Source: Liolophura sinensis | Lineage: Eukaryota > Mollusca > Polyplacophora > Chitonida > Chitonidae | Reading direction: 5' to 3' | Length of the DNA stretch: 64,000 nt | NCBI RefSeq assembly: GCF_032854445.1 | Contig: NW_027017996.1 | Span: 1-64,000 of the forward strand | Part shown: positions 28,316 to 39,280 of the stretch, piece by piece | Position numbering within the stretch: position 1 is the stretch's first letter | How the letters are laid out: every line of letters begins with the position of its first letter | Notes under the pieces: model-generated | Told to the model about the DNA's origin: nothing | Databases searched by the model: none | The model's input: only the letters and a program-made list of their open reading frames with translations | Position numbers and translations under genes: made by a program

Positions 28316-29594
28316 ATGTATGTCGCTGTGCAACTGAGTGAGTGAGTGCTTGGGGTTTAACGTCGTATCTAAACAGTTTTTCAGTCATATGACGACGAAG
28401 GAATCATTAGGGTGCATGCACGTGTAATGTGCCTCCTTGTTGCAGGACGGATTTTCACCGCTCTTTTATTTAGTGCTGCATCATTGAGACGACTTACCGA
28501 AGGCAAGTAAGCCGCCCCGCCCGAGCCATTATGCTGAAACGGGTCAACCAGTCGTTGCACTATACCCTTCATGCTGAACGCCAAACGAGGAAGTTACAAC
28601 TTCCTCTTTTAAAGTCTTAGGTGTGACTCGACCAAGGATTGATCCTGGATCTACCGGTCCCGAAGCGGACGCTCTACCAACTGTGCTATCCGGGCCGGTC
28701 TGTGCAACTGACGATCAGATAACATTTATCTGTAAAGACATGTATGTCTCTGCGCCATTTACTGTACCTATGTCTTTCACTTCAGGCAAACCTTAGTCCT
28801 CCCATACATAACCCCACCTGACAAGGCTCCTACTCAGGCTATTTTATTTCCTAGTGAAAGGAAGGCTTTAAGCAAACATGTTTGTACATATAATATTAGT
28901 GGAGCGAGTTTTCAGTAATACACAATTAACATATAACAGACCTATCAAAACCCTCACAGAATCCAAACGAAGTCCACCGTAAGCACTCTGGAAAAAACAT
29001 ATTAGGAGCTCAAGTACGTCTATATCGCATTTGTTATTTCATTTCTAACATGATGAGATCACAGAGCTGTTACATTTATCTGTCAAAACCGTTAGTTTAA
29101 TAAGTTACATATTTGTCCTGAAAGAAAGAGACAAAGTTATTGATCTCATTAACGTACGTGTACCTGCCGACGAGCATCAGTTACCATTGTCAGCAAGACT
29201 AGTCCCGATATAGAAGAACCGCAGAGAAAACCATCAAAGAATTGGGGTCGAGTTTTCTGATTTTATTGCAGTCAGATTAATTTCACAGATATCGTATTCT
29301 ACACATTTGGCCCATTGCCAGTACGCTGCAAATAGGGGTGCGAAACAATGCATGTATTTTTCATTGAGGAATGAAGAAAATGGTTTTAAAAAAGGACAAA
29401 CTTAAGTTCTCTTAAATATGCATACCTGTAGTTTCCGTTTTGAAAGGCTAAACAGTCTAACAAAGGGCCATTTGACTTAAGAACATGCCTATTACAATAT
29501 TACATGTAATTAACATAAATACGATATGATGGCGTTTAGTTAAACTAAGGTGAATATACCAGAGTTTGGAAGCGATTTATTCTAAAAATAATTC
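28316..29594 (-). repeat. SINE-bearing module B (short form)
   Basis: Very close relative of module A, about 26,411 bp away, with the same left fusion (CTTGT joined to ATGTATGTCG) and the same right end. Differences from A include three GAGT units instead of four, CATTGAGACG instead of CACTGAGACG in the SINE, ATGATGAGATC instead of ATGATGATATC, and AACAGTCTAAC instead of AACAAGTCTAAC. The satellite on both sides is also duplicated, so A and B are parts of one large repeated segment. The right arm, 28712-29594, has no recognisable gene. Confidence 0.9.
28338..28699 (-). mobile_element. tRNA-derived SINE, copy B
   Basis: Same structure as the SINE at 1923-2288, with target-site duplications CTGTGCAACTGA at 28326-28337 and 28700-28711. 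The A-box region lies near 28670-28688 and the B box near 28635-28645. It has AACAGTTTTTCAG where other copies have AACAATTTTTCAG. The minus-strand frame 28381-28584 is internal to the SINE and is not a gene. Confidence 0.87.
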
Positions 29595-32500
29595 TTACAA
29601 TGTTCATCTGGTAACTGAACATGCTATTATAATGATTACATTGCTCATCTTGTAACTGAGCACGCTATTATACTGATTACAATGTTCATCTTGTAACTGG
29701 GCATACTAGTGTAATAATTAAAATATTAATTTTGTAACTGAGCATGCTATTATACTGATTACAATGTTCATCTTGTAACTGAACATGCTATTATAATGAT
29801 TACAATGTTCATGTTGTAACTGAGCATGCTATTATACGAATTACAATTTTCATCTTGTAATTGAGCATGCTATTATAATGATTACATTGCTCATCTTGTA
29901 TTTGAGCATGCTATTTTAACTATTACAATGTTCATCTTGTAACTGGGCATGTTTTTATAATGATTACAATGTTCACCTTGTAACTGAGGCCGCTATTGTA
30001 ATGATTCCAATGTTCTCCTTGTAACTGAGCACATTATTATAATGATTGCAATGTTCATCTTGTAACTGAATATGCTATTGCAATGATTACAATGTCCATT
30101 TTGCAACTGAGCATGCTTGTATACTGATTACAATGTTCTTCTAGGAACTGATGATGTTTTTATAATGATTACAACGTTCATCTTGTAACTGAACATGCAA
30201 TTATAAGGATTACAAAGTTCACTTTGTAACTGAACATGCTATTACAATGATTACAATGTTCATCTTGTAACTGAACATGCTATTATGTCGATTACAATCT
30301 TTATCTTGCAACTGAGCATGATATTATAATGATTACAATGTTCATCTTGTAATTGAACGTGCTAATATATTGAATACAATGTTCATTTTGTAACTGATGA
30401 TGTTATTATAATGATTACAATATTCATCTTGTAACTAAATATGCTTATGTAATGATTACAATGTCCATTTTGCAACTGAGCATGCTTTTATACTTACAAT
30501 GTCCACCTTGTAACTGAACATGCTATTATAATGATTAGAATGTTCATCTTGTAACTGAGCATGTTTTTATAAAGATTACAATGTTCACCTTGTAACTGAA
30601 CATGCTTTTATAATGATTACAATGTTCATCTTGTAATTGAACGTGCTAATATAATGAATACAATGTTTACTTTGTAACTGATGATGTTATTATAATGATT
30701 ACAATATTCATCTTGTAAGTGAATATGCTAATGTAATGATTACAATGTTTATCTTGCAACTGAGCATGCTTGTATACTGATTACAATGTTTACCTTGCAA
30801 CTGATGATGTTTTTATAATGATTACAATGTTCATCTTATAACTGAACATGCTATTATGTCGATTACAATCTTCATCTTGCAACTGAGCATGTTTTTAAAA
30901 TGATTACTATGTTCACCTTGTAACTGAACATGCTTTTATAATGATTACAATGTCTATTTTGTGAGTGAACGAGCTAATATAATGAATACAATGCTTATGT
31001 TGTAACTGATGATGTTATTATAATGATTACAATATTCATCTTGTAAGTGAATATGCTATTGTAATGATTACAATGTCCATTTTGCAACTGAGCATGCTTG
31101 TATACTGATTACAATGTTCACCTTGTAACTGTTTATGTTTTTATAATGATTACAATGTTCATCTTATAACTGAACATGCAATTATAAGGATTACAATGTT
31201 CACTTTGTAACTGAACATGCTATTACAATGATTACATTGTTCACCTTGTAACTGAGCGCATTATTATAATGATTAAAATGTTCATCTTGTAACTGAATAT
31301 GCTATTGTAATGATTACAATGTCCATTTTGCAACTGAGCATGCTTGTATACTGATTACAATGTTCACCTTGCAACTGATGATGTTTTTATAATGATTAAA
31401 ATGTTCACTTTGTAACTGAACATGCAATTATAAGGATTACAATGTTCAATTTGTAACTGAACATGCTATTACAATGATTACATTGTTCACCTTGTAACTG
31501 AGCACATTATTATAATGATTACAATGTTCATCTTGTAAGTGAATATGCTAATGTAATGATTACAATATCCATTTTGCAACTGAGCATGCTTTTATACTGA
31601 TTACAATGTTCACCTTGTAACTGATGATGTTTTTATAATGATTAAAATGTTCATCTTGTAACTACATATGCTATAATAATGATTACAATGTTCATCTTGT
31701 AACTACATATGCTAATATAATAATTGCAATATTCATTTTGTAGCTGAGCATGCTATTATATTGATTACAATGGTGATTTTGTAACCGTTGACGCTATTAT
31801 AATGTTACAATGTTTACTTTGTAACTGAACATGCTATTACAATGATTACAATGTTCATCTTGTAAATGAACATGCTATTATGTCGATTACAATCTTCATC
31901 TTGTAACTGAAAATGATATTATAATGATTACAATGTTTATCTTGCAACTGAGCATGCTATTATAATGATTACATTGCTCATCTTGTATTTGAGCATGCTA
32001 TTTTAACTATTACAATGTTCATCTTGTAACTGGGCATGTTTTTATAATGATTACAATGTTCACCTTGTAACTGAGCACGCTATTGTAATGATTTCAATGT
32101 TCTCCTTGTAACTGAGCACATTATTATAATGATTGCAATGTTCATCTTGTAACTGAATATGCTATTGCAATGATTACAATGTCCATTTTGCAACTGAGCA
32201 TGCTTGTATACTGATTACAATGTTCACCTAGGAACTGATGATGTTTTTATAATGATTACAACGTTCATCTTGTAACTGAACATGCAATTATAAGGATTAC
32301 AATGTTCACTTTGTAACCGAGCACATTATTATAATGATTACAATGTTCATCTTGTAAGTGAACATGCTAATGTAATGATTACAATATCCATTTTGCAACT
32401 GAGCATGCTTTTATACTGATTACAATGTTCACCTTGTAACTGATGATGTTTTTATAATGATTACAATGTTCATCTTGTAATTACATATGCTATAATAATG

Positions 32501-32864
32501 ATTACAATGTTCGTCTTGTAACTACATATGCTAATATAATAATTGCAATATTCATTTTGTAACTGAGCATGCTATTATTTTGATTACAATTGTGATTTTG
32601 TAACCGTTGACGCTATTATAATAATTACAATGTTTACTTTGTAACTGAACATGCTATTACAATGATTACAATGTTCATCTTGTAACTGAACATGCTATTA
32701 TGTCGATTACAATCTTTATCTTGTAACTGAAAATGATATTATAATGATTACAATGTTTATCTTGCAACTGAAAATGATATTATAATGATTACAATGTTCA
32801 CTTCGTAACTGATCATGCTATTTTAACTATTACAATGTTCAGCTTGTAACTGAACATGCTTTTA

Positions 32865-34378
32865 TAATGATTACAATGTTCATCTTGTAATTGAGCGTGC
32901 TAATATAATGAATACAATGTTTACTTTGTAACTGATGATGTTATTATAATGATTACAATATTCATCTTGTAACTGAATATGCTATTGCAATGATTACAAT
33001 GTCCATTTTGCAACTGAGCATGCTTGTATACTGATTACAATGTTCACCTTGCAACTGATGATGTTTTTATAATGATTACAACGTTCATCTTGTAACTGAA
33101 CATGCAATTATAAGGATTACAATGTTCACTTTGTAACTGATCATGCTATTACAATGATTACAATGTTCATCTTGTAACTACATATGCTATAATAATGATT
33201 ACAATGTTCATCTTGTAACTACATATGCTAATATAATAATTGCAATATTCCTTTTGTAACTGAGCATGCTATTATATTGATTACAATGGTGATTTTGTAA
33301 CCGTTGACGCTATTATAATGATTACAATGTTCACTTTGTAACTGAACATGCTATTACAATGATTACAATGTTCATCTTGTAACTGAACATGCTATTATGT
33401 CGATTACAATCTTCATCTTGCAACTGAGCATGATATTATAATGATTACAATGTTCATCTTGTAATTGAACGTGCTAATATAATGAATACATTGTTCATTT
33501 TGTAACTGATGATGTTATTATAATGATTACAATATTCATCTTGTAACTAAATATGCTTATGTAATGATTACAATGTCCATTTTGCAACTGAGCATGCTTT
33601 TATACTTACAATGTCCACCTTATAACTGAACATGCTATTATAATGATTAGAATGTTCATCTTGTAACTGAGCATGATTTTATAAAGATTACAATGTTCAC
33701 CTTGTAACTGAACATGCTTTTATAATGATTACAATGTTCATCTTGTAATTGAACGTGCTAATATAATGAATACAATGTTTACTTTGTAACTGATGATGTT
33801 ATTATAATGATTACAATATTCATCTTGTAAGTGAATATGCTAATGTAATGATTACAATGTCCATTTTGCAACTGAGCATGCTTGTATACTCATTACAATG
33901 TTCACCTTGTAACTGTTTATGTTTTTATAATGATTACAATGTTCATCTTGTAACTGAACATGCAATTATAAGGATAACAATGTTCACTTTGTAACTGAAC
34001 ATGCTATTACAATGAATCCATGGTTCACCTTGTAACTGAGCGCATTATTATAATGATTACAATGTTCATCTTGTAACTGAATATGCTATTGTAATGATTA
34101 CAATGTCCATTTTGCAACTGAGCATACTTATATACTGATTACAATGTTCACCTTGCAACTGATGATGTTTCTATAATGATTACAATGTTCACTTTGTAAC
34201 TGAACATGCTATTACAAAGATTACATTGTTCACCTTGTAACTGAGCACATTATTATAATGATTACAATGTTTATCTTGTAATTGAGCGTGCTAATATAAT
34301 GAATACAATGTTTACTTTGTAACTGATGATGTTATTATAATGATTACAATATTCATCTTGTAACTGAACATGCTTTTA
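32865..34378. repeat. 37-monomer higher-order unit, first copy (1514 bp)
   Basis: Repeats immediately downstream with period 1514 bp, which equals 37 x 41 minus 3 (one GAT-less monomer near 33602). Shared private variants: AATTGAGCGTGC (32888 and 34402), AATATTCCTTTTG (near 33246 and 34760), CACCTTATAACTG and AATGAATCCATGG. Boundaries are good to about one monomer. Confidence 0.84.
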
Positions 34379-35790
34379 TAATGATTACAATGTTCATCTT
34401 GTAATTGAGCGTGCTAATATAATGAATACAATGTTTACTTTGTAACTGATGATGTTATTATAATGATTACAATATTCATCTTGTAACTGAATATGCTATT
34501 GCAATGATTACAATGTCCATTTTGCAACTGAGCATGCTTGTATACTGATTACAATGTTCACCTTGCAACTGATGATGTTTTTATAATGATTACAACGTTC
34601 ATCTTGTAACTGAACATGCAATTATAAGGATTACAATGTTCACTTTGTAACTGATCATGCTATTACAATGATTACAATGTTCATCTTGTAACTACATATG
34701 CTATAATAATGATTACAATGTTCATCTTGTAACTACATATGCTAATATAATAATTGCAATATTCCTTTTGTAACTGAGCATGCTATTATATTGATTACAA
34801 TGGTGATTTTGTAACCGTTGACGCTATTATAATGATTACAATGTTCACTTTGTAACTGAACATGCTATTACAATGATTACAATGTTCATCTTGTAACTGA
34901 ACATGCTATTATGTCGATTACAATCTTCATCTTGCAACTGAGCATGATATTATAATGATTACAATGTTCATCTTGTAATTGAACGTGCTAATATAATGAA
35001 TACATTGTTCATTTTGTAACTGATGATGTTATTATAATGATTACAATATTCATCTTGTAACTAAATATGCTTATGTAATGATTACAATGTCCATTTTGCA
35101 ACTGAGCATGCTTTTATACTTACAATGTCCACCTTATAACTGAACATGCTATTATAATGATTAGAATGTTCATCTTGTAACTGAGCATGATTTTATAAAG
35201 ATTACAATGTTCACCTTGTAACTGAACATGCTTTTATAATGATTACAATGTTCATCTTGTAATTGAACGTGCTAATATAATGAATACAATGTTTACTTTG
35301 TAACTGATGATGTTATTATAATGATTACAATATTCATCTTGTAAGTGAATATGCTAATGTAATGATTACAATGTCCATTTTGCAACTGAGCATGCTTGTA
35401 TACTCCTTACAATGTTCACCTTGTAACTGTTTATGTTTTTATAATGATTACAATGTTCATCTTGTAACTGAACATGCAATTATAAGGATAACAATGTTCA
35501 CTTTGTAACTGAACATGCTATTACAATGAATCCATGGTTCACCTTGTAACTGAGCGCATTATTATAATGATTACAATGTTCATCTTGTAACTGAATATGC
35601 TATTGTAATGATTACAATGTCCATTTTGCAACTGAGCATACTTATATACTGATTACAATGTTTACCTTGCAACTGATGATGTTTCTATAATGATTACAAT
35701 GTTCACTTTGTAACTGAACATGCTATTACAAAGATTACATTGTTCACCTTGTAACTGAGCACATTATTATAATGATTACAATGTTTATCT
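34379..35790. repeat. 37-monomer higher-order unit, second copy (incomplete)
   Basis: Follows 32865-34378 in tandem. Matching stops near 35790, where the second copy reads TTATCTTGTAAGTGAACATG and the first TTATCTTGTAATTGAGCGTG. TACTCCTTAC near 35402 replaces TACTCATTAC of the first copy. Confidence 0.82.
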
Positions 35791-37467
35791 TGTAAGTGAA
35801 CATGCTAATGTAATGATTACAATATCCATTTTGCAACTGAGCATGCTTTTATACTGATTACAATGTTCACTTTGTAACTGATGATATTTTTATAATGATT
35901 ACAATGTTCATCTTGTAACTACATATGGTATAATAATGATTACAATGTTCGTCTTGTAACTACATATGCTATTATAATAATTGCAAAATTCATTTTGTAA
36001 CTAAGCATGCTATTATTTTGATTACAATGGTGATTTTGTAACCGTTGACGCTATTATAATGATTACAATGTTTACTTTGTAACTGAACATGCTATTACAA
36101 TGATTACAATGTTCATCTTGTAACTGAACATGCTATTATGTCGATGACAATCTTTATCTTGTAACTGAAAATGATATTATAATGATTACAATGTTTATCT
36201 TGCAACTGAAAATGATATTATAATGATTACAATGTTCACTTCGTAACTGATCATGCTATTTTAACTATTACAATGTTCATCTTGTAACTGGGCATGTTTT
36301 TATAATGATTACAATGTTCATCTTGTAACTGAGCACGCTATTGTAATGATTATAATGTTCACCTTGTAACTGAGCACATGATTATAATGATTACAATGTT
36401 CATCTTGTAACTGAATATGCTATTGTAATGATTACAATGTCCAATTTGCAACTGAGCATGCTTGTATACTGATTACAATGTTCACCTTGCAACTGATGAT
36501 GTTTTTATCATGATTACAATGTTCATCTTGTAACTGAACATGCAATTATAAGGATTACAATGTTCACTTTGTAACTGAACATGCTATTACAATGATTACA
36601 ATGTTCATCTTGTAACTGAACATGCTATTATGTCGATTACAATCTTCATCTTGCAACTGAAAATGATATTATAATGATTACAATGTTTATCTTGAAACTA
36701 AGCATGCTATTATAATGATTACAATGTTCACTTCGTAACTGAACATGCTATTAGAAGTATTACAATGTTCATCTTGTAACTGGGCATGTTTTTATAATAA
36801 TTACACTGTTCACCTTGTAACTGAACATGCTATTATAATGATTACAATGTTCATTTTGCAACTGAGCATGCTTTTATACTGATTACAATGTTCACCTTGT
36901 AACTGATGATGTTTTTATAATGATTACAATGTTCATCTTGTAACTTAGCATGCTATTATAATGATGACAATGTTCATTTTGTAAATGAGCACGCTATTAT
37001 ACTGTTTACAATGTTCATCTTGTAACTGAGCATGCTATTATAATGATTACAATGTTCATGTTGTAATTGAACGTGCTAATATAATGAATACAATGTTCAT
37101 TTTGTAACTGATGATGTTTTTATAATGATTACAATATTCATCTTGTAACTGAACATGCTATTATGATTACAATTTTCATCCTGTAACTGAGCTTTCTATT
37201 ATAATGATTACAATGTTTACCTTGTAAGTGAGCGTGATAATATAATGTTTACAATGTTTATCTTGTAACTGAGCATGCTATCATAAGACACGAGTCTCTT
37301 TAACTGGATTTAGTCTATTTCAGCTGAGGGGAAAAATGAAAGATTTAGTGTGGATAATGTGTGGGGATAATATGAGCTTTTTAGCGTGTATTTGGTCCAA
37401 ACTGCATCTTTGTACCGTTGATCGTTGAGAAGAAATAGAAGGCATTTCTCAATATTGGCACTTAAAA

Positions 37468-37600
37468 GATGGTGCCAGCTAGGAAATCAGCTCTAACCCC
37501 AGTGTTCCATGTGGGATTACAGAGGGCGATGGCGTGCTGACCCCATCGGTAACTGAGGCCCTCCAAAAATCAAAAATCAAAATCAAAAATTAAATAAGTA
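37468..37600 (+). mobile_element. Possible retroelement 3' end with AAAAATC tail
   Basis: The stretch from GATGGTGCCAGCTAGG through GGTAACTGAGGCCCTCC ends in an A-rich run made of repeated AAAAATC-like units (from about 37565). That is the sort of tail seen on SINEs and LINE 3' ends. The partner in module D (about 42446-42570) is the same except that its tail is 14 bp shorter and reads CTCCTCAAACAAAAATT. Tail-length variation fits a simple-repeat tail. I see no convincing A and B boxes and no clear target-site duplication, and I do not recognise the family. It could equally be ordinary sequence with a simple repeat. Confidence 0.35.
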
Positions 37601-37820
37601 AGTAAAATGTAAAACGTTGTGAGGCCGATAGAAAATCATGTGTTTCTCTAACTGATTTCACTCCAATATATTCTTTCATCCAGCGTGTTGACAGAGTCAG
37701 TGGAATTCGGATGTTTAAATGGTTTCAAGCAACGAAGTATCATTACTTCAAGATATTAATATAACCTGAAGCTTCTAAACCTGGATCACTGTGTTTTCCT
37801 GAATCGTTGATTAAATCAAT

Positions 37821-37960
37821 TAACACCATACTGAATCTCTGTTGCACCGTAAACACCATCCTGAATCTCTGCTGCACAGTAAATACCATCCTGAAACACT
37901 GCTACACAGTAAGCACCATCCTGAATCTCTGCTGCACAGTAAACACCGTCAGGAATTTTA
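37821..37960. repeat. 30-bp minisatellite in module C
   Basis: Four full 30-bp units start at 37831, 37861, 37891 and 37921, each beginning CTGAA and ending ACCATC or ACCGTC, with partial units on both sides. The core is CTGCTGCACAGTAAACACC. Because 30 is a multiple of three, both strands stay open across it. The minus frame (38073-37816) would read a ten-residue repeat of the type EIQDGVYCAA. That frame starts inside the SINE tail, so I read it as a by-product of the repeat and not a gene. Confidence 0.85.
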
Positions 37961-37969
37961 CACTTACTG

Positions 37970-38019
37970 CGATCAGATAGCATTTTTCTGTATAGACATG
38001 TATGTCGCTGTGCAACTGA
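37970..38019 (+). repeat. Left half of 50-bp duplication split by the SINE (module C)
   Basis: Begins CGATCAGATAGCATTT and ends with the SINE target site CTGTGCAACTGA. Aligned without gaps to 38398-38447 (CGATCAGATAACATTT), I count 42 of 50 identical bases. The two halves would have been adjacent before the SINE inserted, so the SINE landed at the boundary of an older two-copy tandem repeat. Confidence 0.75.
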
Positions 38020-38385
38020 GTGAGTGAGTGAGTGCTTGGGGTTTAACGTCGTACTCAACAATTTTTCAGTCATATGACGACGAAGGAATCATTAGGGTGC
38101 ATGCACGTTTAATGTGCCTCCTTGTTGCAGGACGGATTTTCACCGCTCTTTTATTTAGTGCTGCATCACTGAGACGACTTACCGAAGGCAAGTAAGCCGC
38201 CCCGCCCGAGCCATTATACTGAAACGGGTCAACCAGTCGTTGCACTATCCCCCTTCATGCTGAACGCCAAACGAGGAAGTCACAACTTCCTCTTTTAAAG
38301 TCTTAGGTGTGACTCGACCAAGGATTGATCCTGGATCTACCGGTCCCGAAGCGGACGCTCTACCAACTGTGCTATCCGGGCCGGT
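38020..38385 (-). mobile_element. tRNA-derived SINE, copy C
   Basis: Same element as the others, with target-site duplications CTGTGCAACTGA at 38008-38019 and 38386-38397 and four GAGT tail units. It has the C/D-type variants: CGTACTCAACAA (A and B have CGTATCTAAACA), CACGTTTAATG, CCATTATACTG, CTATCCCCCTTC and AAGTCACAAC. The last breaks one base pair of the internal palindrome. The minus frame starting at 38073 and the plus frame at 37842-38027 are not genes. Confidence 0.87.
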
Positions 38386-38397
38386 CTGTGCAACTGA

Positions 38398-39280
38398 CGA
38401 TCAGATAACATTTATCTGTAAAGACATGTATGTCTCTGCGCCATTTACTGTACCTATGTCTTTCACTTCAGGCAAACCTTAGTCCTCCCATACATAACCC
38501 CACCTGACAAGGCTCCTATTCAGGCTATTTTATTTCCTAGTGAAAGGAAGGCTTTAAGCATACATGTTTGTATATATAATATTAGTGGAGCGAGTTTTCA
38601 GTAATACACAATTAACATATAACAGACCTATCAAAACCCTCACAGAATCCAAACGAAGTCCACCGTAAGCACTCTGGAAAAAACATATTAGGAGCTCAAG
38701 TACGTCTATATCGCATTTGTTATTTCATTTCTAACATGATGATATCACAGAGCTGTAACATTTATCTGTCAAAACCGTTAGTTTAATAAGTTACATGTTT
38801 GTCCTGAAAGAAAGAGACAAAGTTATTGATCTCATTAACGTACGTGTACCTGCCGACGAGCATCAGTTACCATTGTCAGCAAGACTAGTCCCGATATAGA
38901 AGAACCGCAGAGAAAACCATCAAAGAATTGGGGTCGAGTTTTCTGATTTTATTGCAGTCAGATTAATTTCACAGATATCGTATTCTACACATTTGGCCCA
39001 TTGCCAGTACGCTGCAAATAGGGGTGCGAAACAATGCATGTATTTTTCATTGAGGAATGAAGAAAATGGTTTTAAAAAAGGACAAACTTAAGTTCTCTTA
39101 AATATGCATACCTGTAGTTTCCGTTTTCAAAGGCTAAACAGTCTAACAAAGGGCCATTTGACTTAAGAACATGCCTATTACAATATTACATGTAATTAAC
39201 ATAAATACGATATGATGGCGTTTAGTTAAACTAAGGTGAATATACCAGAGTTTGGAAGCGATTTATTCTAAAAATAATTC
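38398..39280. other. Module right arm, copy C (unrecognised sequence)
   Basis: About 880 bp shared by all eight modules. It begins with the right half of the 50-bp duplication and ends at the satellite junction. It contains no open frame of useful length, no terminal inverted repeats and no RNA gene that I recognise. High copy-to-copy identity suggests recent amplification or conversion, not coding constraint. C-specific bases include TACATGTTTGTCC near 38792 and GTTTTCAAAGG near 39123. Confidence 0.7.

Larger units (their letters stand above)
29595..37282. repeat. 41-bp satellite array S3
   Basis: Satellite between module B and long module C, about 7.7 kb. Its start follows the beginning of S2 at an offset of 26,410 bp up to about 30.43 kb. 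There S2 lost several monomers: near 4035 it jumps from the CTTATGTAAT monomer straight to the TTCACCTTGC monomer. The array includes a 37-monomer tandem duplication, a 123-bp trimer duplication near 34275 and 34398, and monomers unique to the C/D lineage (AATGAATCCATGG near 34012 and 35526; CTAAGCATGC near 36001). It ends at GAGCATGCTATC, where module C starts. No gene is seen. Confidence 0.96.
37283..39280 (-). repeat. SINE-bearing module C (long form)
   Basis: Two-kilobase insert in satellite. Left to right: a left arm (37287-37820) with a retroelement-like 3' end and A/C-rich tail, a 30-bp minisatellite, the first half of a 50-bp duplication, the SINE, the second half, and the same 880-bp right arm as the short modules. 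The left junction GCTATC-ATAA-GACACG and right junction CTAAAA-ATAA-TTCTTACAATG can be aligned to one satellite monomer with ATAA repeated on both sides. The long form is probably ancestral to the six short modules, since it holds both halves of the flanking duplication. No gene is recognised. Confidence 0.88.

Noticed and set aside
37842-38027. 61-codon plus-strand frame (and 42806-42991)
   Set aside because: This is the opposite strand of the same minisatellite, a shadow of the repeat period.
37816-38073. 85-codon minus-strand frame (and its partner at 42780-43037)
   Set aside because: It starts in the SINE tail and runs through the 30-bp minisatellite. It is open because the repeat length is divisible by three; no family is recognised.
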